Assembly (NCBI GenBank): GCA_030847615.1
Contig: JAUMIR010000001.1
Location: forward strand, 365,606,687-365,670,686
Direction of reading: 5' to 3'
Source: Gambelia wislizenii
Lineage: Eukaryota; Chordata; Lepidosauria; Squamata; Crotaphytidae
DNA length: 64,000 nucleotides
A program made the position numbers and the translations under genes. Below the pieces are notes generated by a model that did not search any database, was not told where the DNA came from, and saw only the letters and a program-made list of their open reading frames with translations. Shown here piece by piece: positions 1 to 12,279 of the stretch; positions within the stretch are counted from its first letter, which is position 1, and each line of letters starts with the position of its first letter.

Positions 1-404
1 CAGAATAAGATGGAGGCAACCGCTCCAGAGTTGCCTACCCATTCTTTTCTCTGAAGACCACCTCTGACTGAGGCAGAGCATGATGGCTGTTCTGGGCAGT
101 CCTGCTGGCATTCTTCCACTGCAGCATTTGCCCCAGTGAGAAAATAGGGCCAGTGGGGCTCTCAAGAGCCACTACCATGGTACTCCCTCGCTCCAGTAGT
201 ATGAGGGGAAAGTAAGCACTCTGCCTAAAGGGAGGGAATTCACCAAGGTTCACTCTGTCTAGAACAATGAAGAGTTGGTAAGGATGATTTAAAGTACTCT
301 ACTTCTGCCCTCTTTCTCTTGTGGAACAAACTTTTTGGGTATCTCCTGAAAAAATGTTATTGCTGGGTGAATTAAGAAAAGTAATTAGAAAAAATATATA
401 GAGA
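1..404. other. Intronic sequence, nothing recognised
   Basis: Unique-looking or very old sequence in the STK33 intron left of exon 2830-2968. I see no exon, RNA gene or recognisable repeat before the CR1 LINE begins at about 405. Confidence 0.5.
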
Positions 405-1118
405 AGAAACAAAGTGCTCAACACCTTCTTTGCCTCCATCTTCCCCAAAAAGGTAACCAGTGCTCAACCTGGGGAAAATGAAGCAGATGATGCAGTAGGG
501 GAAATGTAGCACAAATAATTAAAGAGGTAGTACAGGAATACCTGGCTATGCTAAATGAATTCAAGTCTCCAGGGCCAGATGAACTACATCCAACAGTATT
601 AAAAGAACTGGCAGAAGTAATCTCAGAGCCCCTGGCAATAATCTTTTAGTATTCCTGGAGAAACAGTAGAAGTCCCAGCAGACTGGAAGAGGGCAAATAT
701 TGTCCCCATTTTCAAAAAGGGAAAAACAATGATCACCACCTAGTCAGCCTGACATCAATACCAGGAAAGATTCTAGAGCAGATCATGAAATACAGTTGTC
801 CCTCCACATTCATGGATTTGACATTCATGGATTTGAGTATTCACGGCTTAAAAATATTCTTAAAAAAATAATAATGCTGATAACAAACCTTGATTTTGCC
901 ATCTTATATAAGGGACACCATTTTGCTATGCCATTGCATATAATGGGACTTGAGTATTCACAGATTTGGGTATTCACGGGAGTCCTGGAACCAAACCACA
1001 GCGAATGTGAAGGGACAACTGTAAAAGCACTTAGAAAGGAATGCCACGATCACTAAAAGTCAACATGGGTTTCTAAAAAAAAAAAAAAAGTCATGCCAGA
1101 CTAGTCTGATCTCTTTTT

Positions 1119-1149
<31 letters not shown>

Positions 1150-2385
1150 AATAAAATTTTATTTCTATCCCGCCCCTCTGCAACGCAACCCCTCTTCTCC
1201 AGGATGAAGAGTTACAAACCTGGGATATGAAGGGAATGCTATGGATGTAGCACATGTTGATGTCAGTAAGGCCTTCAACAATGATATTCTTGCAAACAAG
1301 CTAGTAAAATGTGGGCTAGACAACGATACTGTAAAGTGGATTTGTAAATGGATGACCAAAAAAATCCGAAGGATGCTAACCAATGGCTCCTCTTCATCCT
1401 GGAGAGAAGTGACTAGTGGGCTGTCACGGGGTTCTGTCCTGGGCCCAGAAATATTCAACATCTTTACCAATGACTTGGATGATGGAATAGAGGGCATGCT
1501 TATCAAATTTGCAGATGACATCAAATTAGGAGGGGTAGCTAATATCCCAGAGGACAAGATCAAAATTCAAAATGACCTTAACAGATCAGAGAACTGGGCC
1601 AAAACTAAGAAAATGAATTTCAACAGGGAGAAATGTAAGGTACTCCACTTAGGCAGAAAAAAGTGAAATGCACAGATATAGGATGGGTGACCCCTGGCTT
1701 GACAACAGTACATGTGAAAGGGATATAGGAGTCTTAGTAGACCACAAACTGAACATGAGTCAACAGTGTGACACGTCAGCTAAAAGCCAATGCAATTCTA
1801 GGCTGCATCAACAGATGTATAGTGTCTAGATCAAGAGAAGTTATAGTACCACTCTATTCTGCTTTGGTCAGATCTCCTCTGGAATACTGTATCCATTTCT
1901 GGGCACCACAATTCAAAAAGGATATTGACAAGCTGGAATGTGTCCAGTGGAAGGTGATCAAAATGGTGAAAGGTCTGGAAGCCATACCCTATGAGAAAAG
2001 GCTTAGGGAGCTGGGTATGAAGCCTGGAGAAGAGAAGGTTAAGAGTAACATGTTTGTCATGTTTAAGTATTTGAAAGGCTGTCATACTGAGGATGGAGCA
2101 AGCTTGTTTTCTGCTTTTCCAGAGAGTAGGCCATGGAGCAATGGATTCAAAACACAGGAAAAGAAGTTCCACCTAAACCTTAGGAAGAACTTCCTGATGG
2201 TGAGAATTGTTCAACAGTGGAATACACTGGCTTGGAATATGGTGGAGTCTCCTTCTTTGGAGGTTTTTAAGCAGAGGCTGGATGGCCATCTGTTGGAAGT
2301 ACTTTGTTTATTCCTGCATCGCAGGGGGTTAGACTGGATGGCCCTTGTGGTCTCTTCAGCTCTAAGATTTTATGAAACAAAATAG
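405..2385 (+). mobile_element. CR1 LINE, 5'-truncated, degraded reverse transcriptase
   Basis: A non-LTR retrotransposon of the CR1 clade on the plus strand, opposite to STK33. Reading 5' to 3', the end of the linker to the RT domain is at 410-790. The RT core lies at 1241-1666 with VDVSKAFN, the catalytic FADDIKLGG at about 1509-1535 and a WAKTKKMNFN thumb region. The C-terminal segment is at 1768-2385 and ends just after LDWMALVVSS. That ending is the same one seen in the CR1 at 28953-30340. The reading frame is broken between 1666 and 1768 and by the MITE at 793-1021. A (TAA)n stretch at 1123-1150 and a poly-A near 1075-1088 interrupt the region around 1060-1240. The copy is dead. Confidence 0.88.
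793..1021. mobile_element. Tigger-like MITE inserted in the CR1 (229 bp)
   Basis: Terminal inverted repeats open with CAGTTGTCCCTCCACATTC and close with its inverse (GAATGTGAAGGGACAACTG). The element is flanked by the dinucleotide TA at 791-792 and 1022-1023. TA duplications and CAGT...CC termini fit the pogo/Tigger branch of Tc1/mariner. There is no transposase. CR1 coding sequence resumes after the element (the SQHGFL region), which shows the order of insertion. The same termini recur at 27320-27950, 32606-33582, about 53601 and 61702-63501. Confidence 0.8.
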
Positions 2386-2592
2386 TAAAATAGTAATATT
2401 TTAATTGTTAAAGAAGCAGTCCCCACCACTGTGCTGCCTAAAAGACCTTTGCATTGTCAACATTTTAAAAATAAATTTAAATCATGAAATACTCTATAAG
2501 TACGTTTTTAAAAGAACATACCCACAGAAAAAAAGAGAAAAAGAAATTTTGGTTTTCACTTAACAGAGCCTAAATTATAATATGAAATAAGT

Positions 2593-2968
<376 letters not shown>

Positions 2969-3261
2969 CTAACATTAACAAACAAAATATAACTTTTTAT
3001 TTGTGTACAATATTGAAGAATTAATGGTTATTGTTAACTTTAAATCCAGCAAATCTGAATATAAAAAATGTATAAATGTCATTTTACCAAGTCTGGATAA
3101 TCAAATAATTATAGCTCTTGTCTCTTGACTGGCTAACTGTCACTCTCATTAACAAAAACATCACAACACTCAAAAGGTAAACTATGAAGAGCAATTTATA
3201 TTAGTTATAAGTGGTTCCTAAAGAAGCGAAGACTCATTTCAGATTAGAATTATGGTGTCAT

Positions 3262-3450
3262 TTAGATTCAAAGACACAGCCATATTAATCTGTAATATCA
3301 GTAAGCAAGAGGATCTTGTAGCACCTTTGAGACCACATGAGAGGGGGAAAATGTAGCATAAGCTTTCACAGACCTGGTCTACTTTCTCAGATGCACGTGA
3401 GGAAATAGACCAAGTCTATGAAAGCTTATGCTACAACTTAAAGATTATCA
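3262..3450. repeat. Interspersed repeat with a hairpin core
   Basis: Contains a near-perfect inverted repeat: arms 3352-3384 and 3405-3435 (TGTAGCATAAGCTTTCA against TGAAAGCTTATGCTACA) around a 20-base loop with CTCAGATGCA. This resembles the widely seen reptile repeat with a GCATCTGA...AAAGCTTATGC core; I do not assign a family name. A diverged relative is at 46640-46860. Confidence 0.55.
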
Positions 3451-3954
3451 TCATGTGAGCGTCAAGAAATAAACATGGTTGCTCCATCAATATTTTTTCT
3501 TTACCTATGCCCATTCATCTGGGGAACAAATTAGGTTAGGGAATTTTGTCAAGCTTAGGTTTCATTTGCCATTGCTATGTTTTTTCTGTCTCACTTCTAC
3601 ACTAGATTTCAATCTCTATCCTACGCCCCCTCCCTGGCTTGCCTTTCTTGCATCTTTGCATGAATTTTTCGAAGTCATTATTCATTGACGGAAAAGTATT
3701 GTTCATTAACAAAAGCCTATTGCTGCACATTTTGATATGTACACACATCTACGTATGTACGTGTAAGCATTTTTTAAAATTTATTTATGTATTCCAAATC
3801 ATAATAATAAAAATAATGAATAAATAATAAAACTTTTCACAATTATTCATCTTCATACACATACATCTCATTAATCCTTATTCTATTACACATGATTAAT
3901 CCAAATGTGCAAGCGTTTTAAAAGGCTTCCCCACCACCACCATTTCTCGCAAAA
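3451..3954. other. Intronic AT-rich spacer
   Basis: No exon or RNA gene seen. It contains an (ATAATA)-rich patch at 3798-3835. The DIRS element C begins at about 3955. Confidence 0.5.
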
Positions 3955-4207
3955 TGCCACATTGCTTACTTAATGTGAAGGTGCATTCTGGGGTTGTTGA
4001 GAGAAAGAATCCATTACACTAGGGTTACCCCATCACCACCCAGAGAGATGGGGACCTAAGGTCTCACGATAGTTGAAAGGCTTGTCTGCTCCTCCCCTTC
4101 AGCACTCCACAAGGCCAGTTCACTGACTACGTAGCAAAGCCCAGTAGAGAGACTAGTTAGAAAGTGAGTAGGATAGGTGCCCCACACTTGACGAAAAGGT
4201 GCAGTCA

Positions 4208-5368
4208 CTAAGGGAGGGGTGAATTCCTCATCTCAACAACCCCAGAGTGCACCTTCACAGTAAGTAACCAATGTGGCATTCTCTGGGTTGGTGAGAGGAG
4301 GAATCCATTACACTTGAGATAAGCCCAAGCTTTCAATCTGTCCAGGGAGCGAGTCTCTGACCACCTCCTGTACCACCCTTTTCCCAAAGGCAGCGTCTGC
4401 TGACCTAAACTTGTAAATCTTATAGTGAGGAAGGAAGGAAGACGAGCGATCCAGGTGGCTGCTCTACAAATCTTGACAATGGGGGTATGGGAGGAAAAAG
4501 CTGCTAATGTGGCCATTACCCAAGCGGGTGGAGGAAACATTGCTATATCATATGCCATCAGGATGCATGTTTTGCTCTATGTGGCTATAGTCTGCCTCAA
4601 CCCTTTAATCCCAGTGAGGCTGAACTGAACAAAAACGAACAAAGAGTCACATTATCTGAGGTGTCCAGTCCTTTTGATGTATATTCTGAACGCCCTGCAC
4701 ACGTCCAACTTGTGCCACAATTTCTCCCTCTCGTGTGATGGGTTTGGACAAAACGAAGGCAGGATCAATTCCTGTGATAGATGGAAGCTAAATAGATGAA
4801 ACCTTGGGCATGAAGGACGGATCAGGGTGTAGAGACACGTAGTCTTCATTAAAGGAACAGGTATTCTTTGACTGATAGCGCTGCAAGCTCAGACACCCTT
4901 CTAGTTGAGGTGATGGCTACCAGAAAGGCTACCTTCAAGGAGAGGACCCTTAGTGAGACCTTCCTGAGCAGCTCAAAGGGGGGCTTCGTGAGCTATTTCA
5001 GCACTACTGACAGGTTCGAGGAAGGGAAGTGGTGCCTAGCTGGGGGAAAGATGATGGTGGCTCCCCTTGAGAATCCTGACGTGTGGATGAGATGAGAGTG
5101 AGACTCCCTGGGCAAGGGGTAGAACTGAGGATAAGGCACCCACTTGCCTTTTTAGGGTGCTGGGCCTAAGGCCCAAATCTAAGCCTTTTTGCATGAAGGC
5201 GAGGAGGTGCCTTACCGATACCTCGGTCTGGCATATGGAGTTAGTTGAGCACCACCTTGAGAATACCTGCCAGGTGGCCTCATAGATCCTCATCATAGAG
5301 TGCCTATGGGATGAGAGAACTGTGTAATCACTGCCTTGTTGTAACTGCTCTTTTTGAGGGCTCTCCAT
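4208..5368 (-). pseudogene. DIRS C tyrosine recombinase, degraded
   Basis: Fragments of the tyrosine recombinase that inserts DIRS circles. The core-binding part lies at 5368-5040 (RIYEATWQVFSRWC and TLKRQVGALSSVLP). A middle part at 4849-4652 includes FHLSQELILPSF and KLDVCRAFRIYIKRT. The C-terminal part at 4558-4208 contains VKICRAATWIA. Comparison with the open recombinase of element A at 13902-14609 shows the same order. Frameshifts and stops separate the pieces and the active-site RHRY set cannot be traced completely. Confidence in the family is high because CRAATW and the D-V-R-A-x-x-Y-I-x-R-T pattern are both present. Confidence 0.75.
4225..4310 (-). repeat. Internal complementary region of DIRS C
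   Basis: This segment first repeats the inverse of the left outer end (the part reading CACCTTCACAGTAAGTAACCAAT). It continues without a gap into the inverse of the right outer end (GGCATTCTCTGGGTTGGTGA). In DIRS elements such a junction templates circular cDNA closure. Confidence 0.8.
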
Positions 5369-5399
5369 TCAACCTCTAGGTGGCTAGCTGAGCCAGGCC

Positions 5400-5952
5400 A
5401 CCCTGTGATGATGGAGTGGCCCCTGGGTCAGTAAGATCACTGGTTGTAATAGGTGCCATGGAGCTGTCTGTGACAGATCCATTAGATCCTAGAACCACGG
5501 TCTCCTTGGCCAATAGGGGGTGATGAAGACCAACTGTGCCTTCTCTTCTCTCACCTTCCTGCTCGCCTTTCCCATGAGAGGGAGGGTAGGGTAGAGATAT
5601 GACAGAACTTGGACCAAGGGTGCTGGAGTGCTTCCACGCCCTCGGACCCCATACAAGGGAACCTAGAGAAAAATCTGGGAAGTTTTCCGTTGGACTTGGA
5701 GGTGAAGATGCCTGCTACCATTGCCCCAAACCTGACTGCTGGAATACCTCCGCATATAAGGTCCACTCCCCAGGGAGCTTCTCATGTTTGCTCAGGAAAT
5801 CTACCTACACATTGGCCGATCCTTGCACATATTGGGCTGAGAGCAAGAGGACTGTTTCCTCTGCCCACCGAAACAGGAGGGTTGCTTCCCTGTGGAGCTA
5901 GTGTGACCTCATTCCTCCCTGTTTGATGATGTAAGAGCAGGCTGTTGTGTTG
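5400..5952 (-). pseudogene. DIRS C RNase H / methyltransferase-like segment, truncated by L2
   Basis: Minus-strand text at 5480-5560 translates to a KAQLVFITPYWPRRPWF segment, the signature of the Dam-like methyltransferase region that follows RNase H in vertebrate DIRS elements. The end at about 5905-5952 matches the DNTTVMYYLNKQGG part of RNase H in element A and stops abruptly where the L2 tail begins. Confidence 0.65.
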
Positions 5953-8900
5953 TTAAGAATAATAATAATAATAATAATAAAATTTATTTATATCCTGCCC
6001 CTCTGCAAACAATCGTGGCGGCTTACAACAGTAAAATACATAATATAAAACAACTCAAAATCCCGTCCCCCTGCTTAAAACATTATTAAATCAATACAAA
6101 TTAAGATCAACATATAATACAATTGTTATTAAAAACCCTTCCTAGCGAGCAGCAACAGTTAGGAGCTGCAGAATCAACTTCCAAAGGGGTTCCTGAGGCC
6201 GGGATTAGCTATTCCGGAAAAGCCTGCCTGAATAGATCCATCTTGACAGCCTTTTGAAAGCTGTCTAACGATGTCAATAGGCGGATCTCATCCAGCAGGC
6301 CGTTCCACAATTTGGGGGCGACAGCCGAGAAAGTCCTCTGGGAGGTGGTCGCCAGCCTAGATATTTGTGGCTGCAACAAATTCCTCCCAGAGGACCGGAG
6401 AGCGCGGGGAGGATTATAAGGGAGAAGGCGGTCCCTGAGATAGCTTGGGCCCAAGCCATTTAGGGCTTTAAAGGTGATAGCCAACACCTTGTACTGGGCC
6501 CGGAAGCTGATAGGCAGCCAGTGGAGGGACGTGAAAAAATGGAGTAATGTGATCCCTCCTAGATGTTCCAGAGACAAGCCTGGCTGCCATATTTTGTATC
6601 AGCTGTAATTTCTGAACCAAGCACAAGGATAGCCCCATGTAGAGTGCATTATAGAAATCAAGACGTGAGGTTACCAGTGCATGCACAACGATCACAAGAT
6701 CCCTTACTTCCAGAAAAGGGCGCAGCTGGCGTATCAGCCAAAGCTGATAACAAGTGCTCCTGACTGTCGCATTTACCTGATTTGTCATCAGGAGCAACGA
6801 GTCAAGGAGCACCCCCAGACTGCGAACACAGTCACTGGAGGAGAGTGTGACCCCGTCCAGGACTGGAGGTTGCAACTCAATTCTTGGTTTTGGGGCCGCT
6901 ACCATGAGCACCTCCGTCTTGTCTGGATTCAGTCTCAATCTGTTTTTCCTCATCCAGCCCATTACTGCCCGAAGAAATTCATTGAGAGAAGAGATGCCGT
7001 CAGAATTCGAGGCCGACGAACGAGATACGGAGAAATAGATCTGAGTGTCATCAGCATACTGATAACACCCAGCTCCGTAACTCCGAATGATCTCACCCAG
7101 CGGCTTCATATAGATGTTAAATAACATCGAGGACAGAATAGCACCCTGTGGTACTCCACAGGTGAGCTCCCTTTTACTGGAGCTACTGTTCCCGAGCAGC
7201 ACTCTCTGGAACCTGCCCGAGAGGAAGGACCGGAACCACTGCAAAGCAGTGCCTCCAATGCCTAACTCCCTCAGGTGATCCAGAAGAATGCTGTGATCTA
7301 TCGTATCAAAAGCCACTGAGAGGTCTAGGAGCACCAACAGGGTTACACTACCCCTGTCGATGCTCAGATGCAGATCGTCGGTCAAGGCAACCATCGTAGT
7401 CTCAACCCCAAAGCTTGTCCTGAAACCAGTTTGAAATGGGTCTAGATAATCGATGTCATCCAAGACAGCTTGGAGCTGAAGAGCAACCACCCTCTCTATC
7501 ACCTTGCTCAAAAATGGTAATAAAGAGACTGGCCTATAATTTTTCATATCCAGGGGGTCCCGGGAAGGTTTTTTCAGAATACGCTTAACAGCCACCTCCT
7601 TTAGACATGATGGAATATATCCTTCCCTGAAGAACGCATTGATGATGCTCACAAGGAACTTCCACAATGCATCCCCTCCCTGGACCGCCAGCCAAGATGG
7701 ACAAGGGTCGAGGGGGCAGGTAGTCTTCCTCACACTACCAAGGAGCTTGTCCACGTCATCGGTACTCACAGATTGAAGCTGATCCAGTATAATTACATCG
7801 GCGGAGTCGCTAGACACCTCGTCCATTGTTTCTGTTAAAATAGTGGCATCTAAGTCGGCTCTTATCTGAGAGATTTTATCTGCAAAGAAGTTATGAAATG
7901 CATCACAGCAGGCAGTCATCGGGTTAAGCAGGGGATTTGGCGCAGGGAACACCTCCGTCAGCTCCCTCACCACCCTAAACAGCTCTGCTGGATGAGACTC
8001 TGCAGACGCAATACGTGCAGAGGAGAAGGATCTCTGCGCTGCACGCATTGCCTCCCGATAGGAACAAAGAAAGTTCCTATGGCAAGTTCTGTCAGATAAG
8101 AGTCGAGTCTTCCGCCACCTGTGCTCTAGTGGTGTCCAAACCACTTCATTTCCCTAAGCTCAGGCGTATACCATGGCCTACGGTTAGAAGTGGATTGGCA
8201 AGGACGCTTGGGAGCAATCATGTCGATAGCTCTGGTGAGATCGCTGTTCTAGGTATTAACCAGAGCATCGACAGGATCACCAGCATTTCCAACCATTAAA
8301 CCCTCTAAGGCTTTCTGGAAACCCATAGGTTCCATTAGCCTTCAAGGGCGGACCATTTTGATGGGTTCACCACCCCTGGTGGGGCGGATGTAGGCTCTAA
8401 GTTCCATCTTGACCAGGAAATGATCCGTCCATGACAAAGCGGAGGTACTGATTATCTCCGCCCACGGATATGCCTGATCCAAACTAAAGACAGCATCAAG
8501 TGTATGGCCTGCACAATGCGTGGGCCCATTGACCTATTGGGATATGCCCATGTTGTCATGGTCTCCATGAACTCCCGAGCCGCACCTGTTAAGCTGGTCT
8601 CGAGCGGGATGTTGAAGTCTCCCAAAACCAAAAGTCTGGGGGACTCCAGCAGCAGCTCTGAGACCAGCTATGTCAGCTCGGTTAGGGAGTCTGCTAGACA
8701 ACAGGGTGGCCAGTAGACTAGCAGAATCCCCAAGCTGTCCTTGGTCTTCAGGCTTAGGTACATACACTCGAAGTGGACTGTGTTCCGGACAGGTGTCCTG
8801 GTCAAGGTCAGGTGGTTCTTATGGACTAGAGCCACTCCTCCCCCCCAGCCCACTTCCCCTCACCTGCTTGTTAACAGAGTACCCGGCTGGGAGGGCCTGC

Positions 8901-9175
8901 GCCCATGTGACAGCGCTATCCTCTCCCAACCAGGTCTCCATGAAGCAAGCCAGGTCGGCGTCCTCATCCAAGAGAAGATCGTGGATGATATGAGTCTTAT
9001 TCTTCACCGACCTGGCATGTTCATGAGGACTAGCACATCCCTCCCTCTGAGTCTGGGATGAAATGAAGGGGGGGCTAGGTAGCCTGCCCTCAACTCTAGC
9101 CAGTTTATACTGTGGCCCTTCTCTTGGTCTCCCCCAAGTGCCCTGCGCCACTGGTGCTTGACAATGAGACCCCAC
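5953..9175 (-). mobile_element. L2-clade LINE inserted in DIRS C, near full-length ORF2 remains
   Basis: Minus-strand non-LTR element with its 3' end at 5953-5980, an (AAT/ATT)n tail. The 5' part encodes a broken APE endonuclease at about 9060-8150, with fragments such as GWGGGVALVHKNH and ADLACFMETWLG. The RT reads openly over 8144-6468 (558 codons), with NYRPVSLLPFLSKVIERV, LDLSVAFDTIDHSILL, GVPQGAILSSMLF and the catalytic YQYADDTQIY. The true C-terminus (LHWLPISFRAQYK to FQKAVKMDLFRQAF) is in another frame at 6577-6209, so there is a frameshift near 6500. The copy is inactive, but its RT is unusually well preserved compared with the DIRS pieces around it. Confidence 0.9.
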
Positions 9176-9189
9176 CCCCCAGGAGTCTG

Positions 9190-11640
9190 GCGTCCAAGGT
9201 GATGGAGATTTTGTACCTCTGTACAAAGGGCAGCATCAATTTCTGAGATAGATGGAAACTAAACACCAGCTTGGGAATGAAAGATAGGTCCCTTGGCCAG
9301 ATTGATTTCTGCATTCATCAAGAGAATGCTGCTCCCAGGCAGCAGACATTTGCGTAAAGCTGTCTGCTGCTGGTACTGCTAGAAGTATGCCTGTAGGGAT
9401 CTGGAGCGAAACCTGGCCCAAAGGACTACCTGAATTGCTGAGATCATGAGGCCTTAAAGGCTGGCAAGGGACATGAAAGGGGCTGAGGATTGGGAGCAGA
9501 TCCGCCATGCCTCCATTCTGATGTTGTGCTGCCTCTCTTCTGAGAGGTATATCATCCCTTCTACTGTGTTTATTAGGGTCCTTAGGTGGTTGATGGCCTG
9601 TGCTGGCACTAAGTGGGTCTTTTTGAAGTTTATGAAGGAATCATGCTCTTGAAGGCAGCACATGGTAACCTCCAGGTCCCTCTGTGCCTTCTGGAATGAT
9701 GAGGCTCTCAGCAACATGTTGTCCAGGTAGAGGTACAGGAGTATCCCTTAGATTCTCCGGTGTGCTACCAGGACCACCAGGAGCCTGGCGAAGACTGGGT
9801 GTTGAAGCTAGCCCAAAAGGAAGAGCTCAGAACTGGAAGTGGTGCTGGCCAAAGGAAAACTGTCTGCTGCTCCTAGCCAGCCCTCTCTTCTTTGGAATAG
9901 TGAAAAGGAAGGAGTATGCTCCTGAGAAGTGCTGCAGCTAGAGTACCTTCTCTATTGCCCTAATGCTTAAGAGATTATCGATGGCCTGGGTCTCTGTGTT
10001 TTTCTTTTGGGGGGTTTGGGAATTGGGATGGGCAGAAAACTGTTCCTGGAGTTTTGGGTAAGCTCTATGCCATGGGTGATGGTGGATAGCACCCACCTGT
10101 CTGTAGTTGAGTTCTTCCAAATCTGCCAGAATAACTTGAGTCTTCCCCCTACTGGTGGGATCTGGGCATCAGAACTGTTGCTTGCCCCCTCCCCTTGGGG
10201 CCTGGTTTCCTCCTCTGAGATTAGAGGGCTGGGAGGATGTGGGCTGTCAAGAGGAAAAATTAGATCTGGCCCAAGCGGGGTGAAAGGAACAGAAGTCCTC
10301 CTGCCTACCCAAAACCCCTGGAGGTACAAAAGGAGGGAGGTGACTGAAAAGGCCTTTAGGGCCCTTTCCTCTCCTGGACAAGGTGTGCATTGCCTGCCTC
10401 TTGCCCTTGTCTCCCCCAGGATGTCTTTTAGGGTTTCTTCTCCAAAAAGTTTATTTCCTTTAAAGGGAGTTGTGGAGAGATTACCTCTAGAATGCATGTT
10501 CACCTCCCTATGTCTGAGCCAGGTGGAGCTTGCCTGGCCACTGTACTGGCTCCAATGGACTTCGGTGAGAGGGTCATGAAGTCCTGCATGGTGTCCGATT
10601 GTAGTCCTCTAAATTGATAGGGGGCTGTGGAATGCCCTATAATCCAGCTCCTCTCCCTGGGGGATGTCCTCCACCCAAAGGAGGCCACTCCGGTAAAGAG
10701 GGAGCCTGCAGCCAGAGCCCTAATGGCCAGGGCCGCAGCATCATGGGCCTTCTTTAAGGCTCCCCTTGATCTCTTCTCCTCTGGGTCCTTTAGGAATCCC
10801 TCGCCTTCCTCAGAAGTGAGTAGTTCCAAGACTGGGGAGGTGGAGGGTCCACTTTAAAAGGTCTAGCACCTGTCTGCTAAAATTGTAGAATTTCTGTGCC
10901 ACCAGAGTGCCTTTTTTCCCTTAAAAGGGTTTTTCCCATTCTCCTCTCACTAGATGCACAAAGACCAAAGGAAAGGGCATTTACTTCCCCCAGAGTTTGG
11001 GGGAGCCATAGTATTGCAGGGGGGCTCGCTTAGTTGTGCATGGCTGTCCCTGGTGGCTCTGAGGGTCTGGCTTGGAGGCCAATCCCAAAGTGGCTGCCAC
11101 CATTGAGAGTAGAGGGTGAAAAGGCCTGCCAGACTCTTCATAGTTATTTGGACTACAGTGAGTCTGACCACTCTCCTTCTTCTTTCTCTGACTACCATCC
11201 ATCTGATCCCTGCTTATGGGGGAGGGCCTCTTGAGATGGGGATTCCCCACTTGAGTTCCAGTCTGATTCCTCTGAGGAGTGAGAAGGGGAGTGAGAAGGG
11301 GAACTGCTTTCTTTTTCAAGTTAGGTTTTGAATAGTGGTAGTTGCAGGGATGGCTCCTTTGAAGACCCCTGCTCACATGATTTAGTTCCTTTTTTGATAC
11401 ACTTAGGATTCTTTCCACTGGCCACTTGTCCTGCCTGTTTTGCTTGTAGGAGTTGCCTCACTTGTGACAAGAGGGCCTGTATCTCCTCCCCTACTTCTGT
11501 AGTGTTAGCCATGGGGTTCAGGTGCCCTTTTAATAGCTCTTGCAGAGACGTGGAGAGGCTTCCTCCTCTGCTGGGTGGGGGGGGGGATTCTCCATCTGAC
11601 AAATGATGGTGGAGAACTTGATAATCCATAGCTATTGATT
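9190..11640 (-). pseudogene. DIRS C gag and RT remnants, rearranged
   Basis: From high to low coordinates on the minus strand: gag-like text at 11640-10500 with a KKAHDAAALAIRALAAGSL helix similar to the gag of element A. RT begins at about 10010 (LLSIRAIEKVL), and the catalytic box at about 9710 reads YLYLDNMLLRA where element A has YIDDWLL. The RT-RNase H connection is at about 9440-9390 (LWARFRSRSLQAYF). It then jumps directly to a recombinase piece (FIPKLVFSFHLSQKLMLP, 9314-9230). RNase H is missing here, so an internal deletion or a second copy is implied. All frames are broken. Confidence 0.65.
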
Positions 11641-12279
11641 GTTCTCATGATGGTTTGGTGTAACTACATCTTGTGAGAGCTTGTGAATAAGCTTCCAGCA
11701 CTGCCTTCATTCTGTGGGGAGGGGCACTGATGAATAGTGCCATAGAACAACAAAGGAATGGGAATTTGCATATCAAGTACCCACATACTAGAGGCCAAAG
11801 AGAGCGACTTGAAAAATCAGTCAATGGTAGCTCTCGCTTTAAACAACAACAATTTACAAGAAACCCAAAGGACCAAAAGAAGGGAAATGAGAGGTTGGAC
11901 TTACCATGAATATTCGTTCTGGAATGGTTATTCCCCATATGTCAACTGGACCAGGCAGGAGTCCATGTTCTTTTCTGTTTGTTCAATTAGACCCCTCTCC
12001 CTCCCTGACCATTTCATGAGCTACCTATACTTTTCTAACTATATCTTACAAACTACCTTTTTTTCAGGGGGGATGAGAATTCCTCCTGCTGTCATCCCAG
12101 AATGAATATTCACGGTACATCCAAACTCTCATTCTCAGGATGGCACAGAGGAGCAATCCACTCTGATTGTGATACACCAAAGCTACCTGTTAGGGAGGGA
12201 ATATTATTTAGACAATACAGACTGCAGCATAGTCCTCCCAAAGCTGCCTGTGCCAATTTATATTTATCTAACTTATATG

